NCBI GenBank assembly: GCA_023432005.1
Contig: JAEYVF010000030.1
Span: 1 to 26,115, forward strand
Source: Actinomycetes bacterium
GTDB lineage: Bacteria > Actinomycetota > Actinomycetes > Actinomycetales > Microbacteriaceae
Reading direction: 5' to 3'
Length of the DNA stretch: 26,115 nt
Under the pieces are notes generated by a model that was not told the origin of the DNA, made no database searches, and saw only the letters and a list, made by a program, of their open reading frames with translations. The stretch's first letter is position 1; every line of letters begins with the position of its first letter. The position numbers were made by a program, and so were the translations under genes. Positions 1 through 7,634 of this stretch are shown piece by piece.

Positions 1-2
1 TG

Positions 3-509
3 ACCGTGCTCGTCAACGGAGCATCCGGCGCCGTCGGCTCCGCCGCCGTGCAGCTCGCCCGCCACCTCGGCGCCCACGTCGCGGCCGTCACGAGCGCCGC
101 CAACGCACCCCTCGTGCGCGGCCTCGGCGCCGAGCGCACGATCGACTACCGCGACACCCCGCTGCCCGCGCTCGCGGCGAGGGGCGAGCGTTTCGACGTC
201 GTGCTCGACACGGTCGGCAACCTCACCCCCGCATCCGGGCGCGCACTGCTCGCCGACGGGGGAGTGCTCCTGCTCGCCGTCGCCGGTCTCGGCACGACGA
301 TCACCGCGCGCGGCGACGTGAAGGCGGGCCCGGCATCCGAGAAGCCCGAGCACCTCGCACGCGTGCTGCGGCTCGCGGCCGACGGCGTGCTGGATCCGCT
401 CATCGAGGCCGCGCATCCGCTGGACCGCATCGCCGACGCCTACGCGCGCGTCGACTCGGGGCGCAAGGTCGGCAACATCGTGCTGCACCCGCAGGGGTCC
501 GCGGCGTGA
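3..509 (+). CDS. MDR-family NAD(P)-dependent quinone oxidoreductase-like protein, C-terminal part
   Basis: The gene enters from the left edge; only the last 168 codons are present and the true start lies outside the window. The visible part begins inside the Rossmann fold: the segment VNGASGAVGSAAVQLAR carries the glycine-rich nucleotide-binding loop of zinc-independent medium-chain dehydrogenases/quinone oxidoreductases. It is followed by the usual beta-alpha repeats, including FDVVLDTVGN and GGVLLLAVAG, and by the family's C-terminal helix ending in GRKVGNIVL. Such proteins transfer hydride from NADPH to quinones or other enones in the cytoplasm; the substrate cannot be read here. The stop overlaps the GTG start of the next gene by four bases (GTGA), so the two are probably co-translated. 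Confidence 0.85.
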   Translation, partial: TVLVNGASGAVGSAAVQLARHLGAHVAAVTSAANAPLVRGLGAERTIDYRDTPLPALAARGERFDVVLDTVGNLTPASGRALLADGGVLLLAVAGLGTTITARGDVKAGPASEKPEHLARVLRLAADGVLDPLIEAAHPLDRIADAYARVDSGRKVGNIVLHPQGSAA

Positions 510-907
510 GCGCCCAGCTGTGGGCCGCCGCGGCTGACCCCACCCGCATCGTGCTCGCCGCGAGCTGGGTGTGCCTGATGTTGATCTACCTGCTCGGCGA
601 CGTGATCCGGATCTACGCGGGCCACTTCACGCCCGGACGCATCGGCGACGACGTGGTCGGCGAGTGGGCGTGGGTGGTCGCCTCGGTCATCATGCTCGTG
701 CCGATCGCGATGATCGTCGTGTCATTCACGGTGCCGAGCGGCCCGCTCGTCTGGATCACGGTCATCGCGGCAGCCGGGCTCGTCGTGTTCAACCTGCTCG
801 GACTGCCCTACACCGGCGCGTTCGACAACATGCTCATCGTCGTGGGCCTCCTCGCGAACGGCTTCACGATCTGGGTCGCGCTGACGGGCTTCAGAACGAC
901 AGGATGA
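506..907 (+). CDS. Small four-helix membrane protein (DUF6326-like)
   Basis: A 133-residue protein starting at a GTG that overlaps the stop of the oxidoreductase gene by four bases, which argues for translational coupling and decides the start. Four hydrophobic segments are visible, at about residues 15-37, 54-76, 81-101 and 108-128, with a short polar loop IRIYAGHFTPGRIGDD between the first two. The sequence resembles actinobacterial membrane proteins of the DUF6326 type, for which no function is established. The downstream end overlaps the 3' end of the convergent kinase gene by 17 bp, so there is no room for a separate terminator. The membrane location is well supported; the family name is only a resemblance. 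Confidence 0.7.
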   Translation: MSAQLWAAAADPTRIVLAASWVCLMLIYLLGDVIRIYAGHFTPGRIGDDVVGEWAWVVASVIMLVPIAMIVVSFTVPSGPLVWITVIAAAGLVVFNLLGLPYTGAFDNMLIVVGLLANGFTIWVALTGFRTTG

Positions 908-1538
908 CGTCCGCGCGTCGGCCGCTCGGCTCGATGAGCTGCGCGTTCGGCTCGTCGACCGTCGCCACCCACGCTTCGGCGGCCTCGCGCGTGCGACCGA
1001 AGCGCACGTGCCGCTCGACGAGGCGCCGCATCCGCTCGTCACGGGGGATGCGGATGAACCACGCCTCGTCGACGAGCCCCCGCAGCCGCGCCCACGGGTC
1101 GTCGTCGAGCAGCAGGTAGTTGCCCTCGACGACGACGATGTCTGCCTCGGCGGGCACGACCGTGCCGGCGGCGATGGGCTCCTCGATCGAGCGGTCGAAG
1201 GTGGGCGCGTAGACGGGGCCCGACGCGTCGCGGATGCGGGCGAGCAGCGCTGCGAGCCCCTCGGCGTCGAAGGTGTCGGGTGCGCCCTTCCGCTCGGCGC
1301 GGCCGAGCTGCTGAAGCACGTGCTGGGAGTAGTGGAAGCCGTCCATCGGCACGAGCGCGGCGCGGTCGCCGAGCTCGGCGACGACGGCCTCCGCGAGCGT
1401 CGACTTGCCCGCACCCGGCGCGCCCGCGATCGCGACGAGCACGCGCCGACCGCGCGCATCCGCGAGGGCCCGGGCGCGCTCCGCGAGCTCGCCCACGGTC
1501 GGATGCGCGGCCTCTGCGGGGAGATCGGTGGTCACCAC
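891..1538 (-). CDS. P-loop nucleoside/nucleotide kinase family protein (uridine kinase/pantothenate kinase-like)
   Basis: A 215-residue soluble protein. The Walker A motif GAPGAGKST is at residues 39-47, followed by VPMDGFHYS, the conserved MDGFH substrate loop of the phosphoribulokinase/uridine kinase/CoaA superfamily. Later come VVVEGNYLLLD (Walker-B-like strand) and a lid region rich in arginine (PRDERMRRLVERHVRFGR). These features fit the kinases annotated 'nucleoside/nucleotide kinase family', whose substrate varies (uridine, fructose or pantothenate-like compounds) and cannot be fixed here. I chose the GTG at 1538 because the upstream in-frame residues are rich in R, W and H and look non-coding. 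The 71-bp divergent spacer to gatB contains an exact 12-bp tandem duplication. Confidence 0.8.
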   Translation of the reverse strand: MVTTDLPAEAAHPTVGELAERARALADARGRRVLVAIAGAPGAGKSTLAEAVVAELGDRAALVPMDGFHYSQHVLQQLGRAERKGAPDTFDAEGLAALLARIRDASGPVYAPTFDRSIEEPIAAGTVVPAEADIVVVEGNYLLLDDDPWARLRGLVDEAWFIRIPRDERMRRLVERHVRFGRTREAAEAWVATVDEPNAQLIEPSGRRADVILSF

Positions 1539-1544
1539 CCCACC

Positions 1545-1568
1545 ATGCCAGGTGCGATGCCAGGTGCG
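1545..1568. repeat. Exact 12-bp tandem duplication in the kinase/gatB divergent promoter
   Basis: The 12-mer ATGCCAGGTGCG occurs twice back to back (1545-1556 and 1557-1568), in the short spacer between the divergent kinase and gatB starts. It could be a slippage duplication or a pair of phased protein-binding sites about one helical turn apart. Nothing in the sequence decides between these. Confidence 0.8.
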
Positions 1569-1596
1569 CGGGCGCGAGCGCCCCATCCGCCGCGCC

Positions 1597-1602
1597 TAGA
1601 AT
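1597..1602 (+). promoter_or_regulatory. Predicted -10 box (TAGAAT) of a leaderless gatB promoter
   Basis: TAGAAT fits the actinobacterial TANNNT consensus and ends 7 nt before the gatB ATG at 1610, so transcription should start at or next to the A of the start codon. There is no Shine-Dalgarno sequence in front of the ATG, which supports a leaderless mRNA. No convincing -35 box is visible. Confidence 0.6.
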
Positions 1603-1609
1603 CGAACCC

Positions 1610-3181
1610 ATGGCCAAGCCCGACCTCATGGACTTCGACAAGGCGCTCGAGCTGTTCGAGCCGGTGCTCGGATTCGAGGTGCACGTCGAGCTCTCGACCG
1701 CCACGAAGATGTTCAGCGACGCCCCGAACCCCGCTGCTCCCGGCGGCTTCGGCGCCCCGCCGAACACGCAGATCACGCCGCTGTGCCTGGGCCTGCCCGG
1801 CAGCCTGCCGGTGGTGAACGAGAAGGCGATCGAGTACTCGATCTCGCTGGGGCTGGCGCTCGGATGCCAGATCGCCCCGTCGAGCCGCTTCGCCCGCAAG
1901 AACTACTTCTACCCCGACCTCGCGAAGAACTACCAGATCAGCCAGTACGACGAGCCGATCGCCTTCGAGGGCTCGCTCGTGATCGAGCTGGAGGACGGCA
2001 CCTCGGTGACCATCCCGATCGAGCGCGCGCACATGGAGGAGGACGCCGGCAAGCTCACCCACATGGGCGGCGCCACCGGGCGCATCCACGGCGCCGAGTA
2101 CTCGCTCGTCGACTACAACCGCGCAGGCGTGCCGCTCGTGGAGATCGTGACGAAGCCGATCTTCGGCACCGAGCACCGAGCGCCCGAGGTGGGCAAGGCG
2201 TATGTGGCGACGATCCGCGAGATCGCCCGCTCGCTCGGCATCTCGGAGGCCCGGATGGAGCGCGGCAACCTGCGCTGCGACGCGAACGTGTCGCTGCGCC
2301 CGCGCACCTCGCCGGCGGCCGAGCTGGCCGACGGGCACGACGCATCCGTGAACCCGCACCCCGAGGTGAAGCTCGGCATCCGCACCGAGACGAAGAACGT
2401 GAACTCGTTCCGCTCGGTGGAGCGCGCCGTGCGCTACGAGATCCAGCGGCAGGCGGCGATCCTGGCCGCGGGCGGCACGATCACGCAGGAGACGCGCCAC
2501 TGGCACGAGGACCGCGGGGTCACCTCCGCTGGTCGCCCCAAGTCGGATGCCGACGACTACCGCTACTTCCCCGAGCCCGACCTGCTGCCGATCGAGCCAT
2601 CGCCCGAGCTGATCGAGCAGCTGCGTGCCGCGCTGCCGGAGTCGCCGGCCGTGCGCCGCCGTCGCCTGCAGGAGGCGTGGGGCTTCACCGACCTCGAGTT
2701 CCGTGATGTGAAGAACGCGGGGCTGCTCGTGGAGGTGGAGGAGACGGTGGCCGCGGGTGCGGCGCCGGCCCAGGCCCGCAAGTGGTGGACGGGCGAGATC
2801 GCCCGGATCGCGAACACCCGCTCGGTCGAGCCGTCGGCGCTCGTCTCGCCGCTGCACGTGTCGGAGCTCATCGCGCTCGTCGAGACGGGCGAGCTGACCG
2901 ACCGCCTCGCCCGCCAGGTGCTCGAGGGCGTCATCGAGGGGGAGGGCCGCCCGTCCGAGGTCGTGGAGAAGCGCGGCCTCAAGGTGGTGTCGGATGACGG
3001 CGCCCTCATCGCCGCGATCGACGAGGCCCTCGCCGCCCAGCCCGACGTGCTCGAGAAGATCCGCGACGGCAAGGTGCAGGCCGCCGGTGCCGTGATCGGC
3101 GCCGTCATGAAGGCCATGCGCGGGCAGGCGGATGCGGCGCGCGTGCGCGAGCTCGTGCTGGAGCGGGCGACGGCGGAGTAG
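1610..3181 (+). CDS. gatB: Aspartyl/glutamyl-tRNA(Asn/Gln) amidotransferase subunit B
   Basis: GatB, 523 residues, is the kinase/tRNA-binding subunit of GatCAB. With GatA and GatC it converts misacylated Glu-tRNA(Gln) or Asp-tRNA(Asn) to the correct amide form using ATP and ammonia supplied by GatA. The family signatures are visible: LGFEVHVELSTATKMF near the N terminus, RKNYFYPDLAKNYQISQYD, a central AHMEEDAGKLTH segment, RCDANVSLRP, KNVNSFRSVERA and YRYFPEPDLLPI. The C-terminal tail domain ends in VRELVLERATAE. The ATG start agrees with the family N terminus and with the leaderless promoter box. In relatives gatB normally follows gatC-gatA; here the upstream neighbour is a divergent kinase, so gatCA must lie elsewhere. 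A diverged partial copy of the gatB 3' end lies 180 bp downstream. Confidence 0.97.
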   Translation: MAKPDLMDFDKALELFEPVLGFEVHVELSTATKMFSDAPNPAAPGGFGAPPNTQITPLCLGLPGSLPVVNEKAIEYSISLGLALGCQIAPSSRFARKNYFYPDLAKNYQISQYDEPIAFEGSLVIELEDGTSVTIPIERAHMEEDAGKLTHMGGATGRIHGAEYSLVDYNRAGVPLVEIVTKPIFGTEHRAPEVGKAYVATIREIARSLGISEARMERGNLRCDANVSLRPRTSPAAELADGHDASVNPHPEVKLGIRTETKNVNSFRSVERAVRYEIQRQAAILAAGGTITQETRHWHEDRGVTSAGRPKSDADDYRYFPEPDLLPIEPSPELIEQLRAALPESPAVRRRRLQEAWGFTDLEFRDVKNAGLLVEVEETVAAGAAPAQARKWWTGEIARIANTRSVEPSALVSPLHVSELIALVETGELTDRLARQVLEGVIEGEGRPSEVVEKRGLKVVSDDGALIAAIDEALAAQPDVLEKIRDGKVQAAGAVIGAVMKAMRGQADAARVRELVLERATAE

Positions 3182-3361
3182 ACGCCTGCGCGAGCATCAC
3201 CACGTCGGACTCTGGCGGCCGTGACCACCTGCCGATTAATGGCGCTCGCCACCCATGCGAGAGCAAGAAGCGCGCCGACGAGCACGACGGCGCCGAGTCG
3301 CTAGGGCTCGCTCACTCGCAGATTAGAAGTCGCCTCGTCGGCGGGCAACCGCTGCTACAGG
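3182..3361. other. Non-coding spacer between gatB and its 3' relic
   Basis: This 180-bp stretch holds no gene I can support. Its composition changes within about 50 bp of the gatB stop: A/T-containing stretches such as GCCGATTAATGGC and CAGATTAGAAG appear that are unusual for the neighbouring chromosome. A hydrophobic reading frame on the minus strand (about 3285-3200) might be the remnant of a membrane protein, but it runs antisense into gatB and I do not call it. No clear att-like direct repeat or terminator hairpin was found. Confidence 0.5.
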
Positions 3362-3466
3362 GTGCAGGCTGCCTGCGCCGTTTTTGCCACCGTTATGAAG
3401 GCGATGCGCGTTCCAGCGAATGCGGCACACGTGCACGAGCTGGTGCTGGAGCGGGCAGCGGAGGCA
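3362..3466 (+). pseudogene. Diverged relic of the gatB 3' end (last 35 codons)
   Basis: Translated in one frame, this stretch aligns without gaps to the last 35 residues of the gatB product just upstream (3077-3181). By my hand alignment 23 of 35 residues match, including the blocks VMKAMR and ELVLERA. Many third positions differ, so this is not a recent exact duplication. It is more likely a gatB end from another lineage, or an old displaced end. The open frame runs on into the STAND gene without a stop, so a naive start at the GTG of 3362 would fuse the relic to that protein. I treat the relic as non-functional and place the real start at 3551. Confidence 0.75.
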
Positions 3467-3550
3467 TGGGGCTCGGCGCTACGGTCTGCACCCATCCAAG
3501 TCGGACGCTGGCTGGGCTGTGACGCGCCGAGGCTACGCCGCCACACGGGC

Positions 3551-6500
3551 ATGTCGTCTGGTAAGACACAGCATGTGAGCTATGACCTGTCGCGCCTCGG
3601 CGCCAAGCAGTTCGAATCGATGACCCAGTCGCTTGCCGTATTTGCCGTTGGCGCGAAGGTCAGCGTGTTTGGGAGTGGCCCTGACGGTGGGAGAGAGGCC
3701 ACATGGGAGGGGGTCTCACCTGCTCTGGGCGCCGGGGACGAATGGAATGGATTCGGTGTCCTGCAGTCGAAGTACAAGGAGTTTGCTACTGAGCCAGCCG
3801 CAAACCTCAAGTGGTTGAAGACACAGATTGATCTTGAGCTTCGGGCATGGGCCGATCCGGAGTCGCTACGCGCTAGGAAGCCTGACGTCTACCTAGTAGC
3901 TACCAACGTGCGACTCAGCCCGGGTAGCGGAGGCGGTAAGGATCAAATTCTCGACTTCGTCAATCAGTTGATTCTCGAACTGGGCCTGGATATTAGAGCC
4001 TTCCGGGTGTGGGATGCAGACGACTTGTACGCGCTTCTCGACAATGCGGACAGTGTTCGCAGGGCCTATACCGCGTTCATAACTCCTGGTGACGTGCTCT
4101 CAGCCGTACTGGAGGAGCTTGGGCGGGAGCAGACTTCCCTGGTAAGAGCCATCGAGTCCTACACCGCGATGGTGATGCGCGACGAGCACCTCCTGAACCT
4201 CACGCAAGCCGGATCAGTCAAAGACCAGGCGATATCCGTAGCTGACGTGTTTGTCGACTTGCCGGGAATGAGCAGCTCGCGACACATCGAGTGGCGAGTT
4301 GACGATGACGGCCCTAGGTCGGGGATCGCAAATTGGCTAATCCGCAGGGCAGACGACGCTTCTGGTCGGCCCGACGGGACGCCCGCCTCTAAGCGAACAG
4401 TACTGGTTGGCGGTCCTGGCCAAGGGAAGAGCACTTTGACGCAGTTCGTCGCGCAGATGTATAGATCTACGTTCCTGCGTGAATCGGGCGCGCTCAAGGT
4501 GCCCGAGGTCGGGGCGATCGCCGAGTCCTTGCATGAACGCCGAGAAGAACTCGCGATCCCCGAATGTGCCGCTCGTAGGTGGCCGTTTCGGATAGTACTT
4601 ACGGACTTGGCTGACGCGCTCGCAAGTGGCGGTTGTCGTGACATCTTCGAGTACATCGCAAACAAGGTCAGCTCGCGCGCATCCTATCAGGTTGACCCGT
4701 CGGACATCCGTAGATGGGTTCAGATCTGGCCATGGATTCTCTTTATCGATGGCCTGGATGAAGTGCCTGTGTCCAGCAACCGGGACCAGGTAATGGTTGC
4801 GGTGAAGGACTTCTACACGGAAGTGGGAGCTCTGGAGAGTGACGTCGTCACGGTCGCGACCACCCGACCTCAGGGATACGACGACGACTTCCACCCGCGA
4901 GACCACACGCATGTCGTCTTGATGCCGTTGCCGTTGAAAACTGCGATCGACTACGCGCGGCGTTTCATCGAGATTCGAAATGGCCAGGGCACCGAAGCTG
5001 CTCAGAAGACCGTAGACAGGCTGGTCAGAGCTAGCCGTGAAGAATCAACTCAGAGACTTTTCAAGAGTCCCCTTCAGGTCACAATCTTGGCCATCCTGCT
5101 CGAAAAACTGGGTCAGGTGCCTCGGGATCGTTGGAGGTTGTTTTCCCAGTACTACCGAGTCGTGACGCAACGCGAGCAGGAGAAGGGGGGACAGCTAGCG
5201 GAGTTGCTTCAGAGGCATCAAACCGATGTCGATTTCATCCACCGACTCGTCGGGTACAAACTACAGAAGCGAAGCGCCGAGGCAGGGGAAACGTCTTCAA
5301 CTCTGAGCCGTGAGGAGTTCGAGCGTCTCGTACGCCGACGACTGGTGAGACAGGGTTACGAGGACCACGAGCTTGCCACGCTAGTCTCGCAATTCATGGC
5401 TCTGGCTACTCATCGGTTGGTGTTCCTCGAGAGCTCAACAGCCGATCGGGTCGGGTTCGAGATCCGAAGCCTCCAGGAGTTCATGGCAGGCGAGCAGATC
5501 GTCTCGCTGCCAGAGGCCAAGATTGTCCCCCGTCTGCGAAGTATCGCCTTCTCGCCACACTGGAGGAACACATTCTTGTTCGCGGTCGGGGCAGTTTTCG
5601 CAGACCGAGAACACTTGCGCGCCGAAGTTGTGTTGCTCTGTCAGGATTTGAGTCGGCGAAGTCTGTCAGCGCCTGCCCTGAAGCTTGGCGGCTGGCTTGC
5701 TCTTGAGATTCTGCTTGACGGGTCTCCACTGGCCCAGCCGGTATACGCGAGACCGTTGGTTGAGCTTGTCTGCACCCTCATCGATGGCCCGGCGGTTTCG
5801 GCGATCACGCAGCTCACGGAGGTCGGTTCCGCCAGCGTCGACGAATCAATCCGGCAGTCAGCCGCTGATACGTCGGCTGCGGCCAACAACGTTTGGGTGA
5901 ATAGGGTCCGTGTTCTGGCGGCTTGGGCCGATCGCGGGCATCCGTTGGCGGCCGACGACTTGGAGAGAGTGCTCGGGTGCGTCCCGGACGCCCCGCTCCA
6001 ATCCCTCGCTGCATTAGCGATATACGAGCCGATGCCCTCGCTTGCCGTCGCGCTGGAGTCGCAAAGCCACCGGCTCTCGCTGCCTGAGGTAGTAGAGCTT
6101 GTGACTGCCGATCACCCGTTTGAATTCGCGGACCTCACGGAGTCTAACCCTCGCACTATCACCAGCAGCCTCCGCGAGATTCTTGCGCATAGAGAGCCTG
6201 ACATCGAGCGCGGCCTAAGGTTCGGCGACGTCCGCGTCGGAGGGGTCGTCCGAAGAATCGCCGACAACGGCGACGCTTGGCGACACCTGATCGCGACGCC
6301 GCTGGGTTCTGGATCAGAGGTCGTCGGGATGATCGCTGCCTTTGAATTGCGACCGTCTAGATCAACATTGGCGTCCGCGATAGAGCGGTTGCGGTCGGCT
6401 GATGAAGCCGCCCTCCGTTTCGTGGCGCGCACTTCCAGTTGGGTTCTCAGGGGGGCGTTCACGGTTGCGGACGCATATTCCCGGCGTTTTGGGCGCAGCA

Positions 6501-7498
6501 TTCAAGACTGGTTGGACGAGATAGCTCGGCGGCTGCGGGCCGGAGAATTGGGAGATCTCAACGAGTGGCTTCTGGCGCAAGCCAGATGGGACGCGGTTGA
6601 TAGTGCTGACGTACTGGCCCACGAGTTCGATTTCGCCACCGATAGGGCCGGAAATGACTGGGATGTTCAGGTTTGTGCACGACCCGACTTCCTCCCATTG
6701 GCGGGCATAGACTTTCAGGTTTCGCAGCTCGGCGGACGAAAGCACGATCTCCTGTTGGCCTCCACCGCGCTCGCAGAAATCGCGATCCGACTTCCTTCAT
6801 CATCGAGGCAAGGTGTACTTCGCGATGTCGCGTTCTTCATTGCGTCGCTCTCTGTGGGTCATGAGTTCTCTTCGGACACAGGCGACGGCGATAGTGAAAC
6901 TGCGCTTCTCGACGGTCTGTGTCCGCTATTGCTCGAGCTGGAGCCGTTGGGAGGGAGAGATCTCAGCCTTTGGTGGGTCGGGTGGCTGGCGGGATTGTCT
7001 TCAGGAGAACTCGACCGATTGCTTGGTATGCAAGTAGTGGAACAGTGGGGGCTATTCCCTCGGCTTCGCGGCGAACCCAACTCGCGCGTCGCAGATCGCA
7101 TTGCCTCGATCGGGCCTGGTGGTGTCTCGATTCAGTCAGTCCGACTAGCAATGCACTTCGATCCGACGATCGTTCGCAGACTTCCGCGTGACGAACTGGT
7201 GGGACTGCTTGATACGGCGCATCGCGAACCGGTCTTGGCTCGAACTCAGTCGTTCCTTCGGATCGCTCTCGCCAGCAAATCCGAAATGCGGCACGGTGAT
7301 CGAGACGAGGACATTCGAGTGGTCGTCGCCAATGAACGGGATTCCGTTGGGTTGGGAATGGTGCGGAGCCTCGCCGAATCACTAGCGCCGTCGATGTCGG
7401 AGGCGCTCCTCCTGCGAGTCCTCCTCGTTTTGAATGACAGCGAGCCTGTTAGGGGAGGGTTGTTGTCTCGATCTATAAGCCCGACAGCCGCTCGCTGA
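3551..7498 (+). CDS. STAND/NACHT NTPase with N-terminal Mrr-like nuclease domain; candidate anti-phage protein
   Basis: A 1315-residue protein. Residues about 11-180 look like an Mrr-type PD-(D/E)XK nuclease: FE at 21-22, GPDGGREA with D45, and LQSKYKE with Q72 and K74, matching the E...D...QxK pattern. A NACHT NTPase follows: Walker A GGPGQGKST (287-295, K293), Walker B ILFIDGLDEVP (396-406) and a sensor-like TTRPQGY (437-443). FEIRSLQEFMAGE (about 636-648) resembles the winged-helix end of the STAND module. The remaining ~650 residues are unrecognised and probably helical, the usual place of the ligand sensor. In known bNACHT and Avs systems, recognition of a phage component triggers oligomerisation and activates the N-terminal effector; here that would be DNA cleavage. 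ATG 3551 was chosen because upstream codons belong to the gatB relic; GTG 3575 is an alternative. No partner gene is adjacent, as expected for a one-gene system. Function is inferred from architecture. Confidence 0.85.
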   Translation: MSSGKTQHVSYDLSRLGAKQFESMTQSLAVFAVGAKVSVFGSGPDGGREATWEGVSPALGAGDEWNGFGVLQSKYKEFATEPAANLKWLKTQIDLELRAWADPESLRARKPDVYLVATNVRLSPGSGGGKDQILDFVNQLILELGLDIRAFRVWDADDLYALLDNADSVRRAYTAFITPGDVLSAVLEELGREQTSLVRAIESYTAMVMRDEHLLNLTQAGSVKDQAISVADVFVDLPGMSSSRHIEWRVDDDGPRSGIANWLIRRADDASGRPDGTPASKRTVLVGGPGQGKSTLTQFVAQMYRSTFLRESGALKVPEVGAIAESLHERREELAIPECAARRWPFRIVLTDLADALASGGCRDIFEYIANKVSSRASYQVDPSDIRRWVQIWPWILFIDGLDEVPVSSNRDQVMVAVKDFYTEVGALESDVVTVATTRPQGYDDDFHPRDHTHVVLMPLPLKTAIDYARRFIEIRNGQGTEAAQKTVDRLVRASREESTQRLFKSPLQVTILAILLEKLGQVPRDRWRLFSQYYRVVTQREQEKGGQLAELLQRHQTDVDFIHRLVGYKLQKRSAEAGETSSTLSREEFERLVRRRLVRQGYEDHELATLVSQFMALATHRLVFLESSTADRVGFEIRSLQEFMAGEQIVSLPEAKIVPRLRSIAFSPHWRNTFLFAVGAVFADREHLRAEVVLLCQDLSRRSLSAPALKLGGWLALEILLDGSPLAQPVYARPLVELVCTLIDGPAVSAITQLTEVGSASVDESIRQSAADTSAAANNVWVNRVRVLAAWADRGHPLAADDLERVLGCVPDAPLQSLAALAIYEPMPSLAVALESQSHRLSLPEVVELVTADHPFEFADLTESNPRTITSSLREILAHREPDIERGLRFGDVRVGGVVRRIADNGDAWRHLIATPLGSGSEVVGMIAAFELRPSRSTLASAIERLRSADEAALRFVARTSSWVLRGAFTVADAYSRRFGRSIQDWLDEIARRLRAGELGDLNEWLLAQARWDAVDSADVLAHEFDFATDRAGNDWDVQVCARPDFLPLAGIDFQVSQLGGRKHDLLLASTALAEIAIRLPSSSRQGVLRDVAFFIASLSVGHEFSSDTGDGDSETALLDGLCPLLLELEPLGGRDLSLWWVGWLAGLSSGELDRLLGMQVVEQWGLFPRLRGEPNSRVADRIASIGPGGVSIQSVRLAMHFDPTIVRRLPRDELVGLLDTAHREPVLARTQSFLRIALASKSEMRHGDRDEDIRVVVANERDSVGLGMVRSLAESLAPSMSEALLLRVLLVLNDSEPVRGGLLSRSISPTAAR

Positions 7499-7634
7499 CG
7501 GTGCTCCACCCAAGGGTGAGCAGACCAACTCGCCAGCGTCGAGATCGTTTACAACCTTCTTTGCAAGTCGCTGAGAAGGGATCCGCAACCGCGCGTTAAC
7601 CTCCGCGTCGTCCCCACTCGACACGCTTACGAAC

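Larger units (their letters stand above)
3182..7634. other. Putative horizontally acquired segment next to gatB
   Basis: The segment is bounded on the left by gatB and its relic, and on the right by the lamin-tail gene. Hand counts of single 60-base lines give 28/60 G+C at 5041-5100 and 38/60 at 3841-3900, against 46/60 at 18061-18120. The hexamer GGATGC/GCATCC was found 3 times in these 4.45 kb, against 15 times in the preceding 3.18 kb. No integrase, transposase or flanking repeat other than the gatB tail was seen, so the mechanism of entry is unknown. The right edge could extend into the first ~120 bp of the lamin-tail gene. The 136 bp at 7499-7634 contain nothing recognisable. Confidence 0.6.

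Noticed and set aside
2563..3285. Minus-strand reading frame whose first ~27 residues are hydrophobic (near 3285-3200)
   Set aside because: It continues antisense through the gatB 3' half, where the translation has no protein character. The hydrophobic part alone could be a membrane-protein remnant but is too short to support.
3362..3550. N-terminal extension of the STAND protein to the GTG at 3362
   Set aside because: The extension is homologous to the gatB C terminus, and the following ~28 residues look non-coding. STAND/Mrr homology begins after 3551.
3182..7634. Search for integrase, transposase, tRNA-type attachment site or flanking direct repeat of a mobile element
   Set aside because: None found by reading both strands; only the diverged gatB tail remains, so no mobile element is called.
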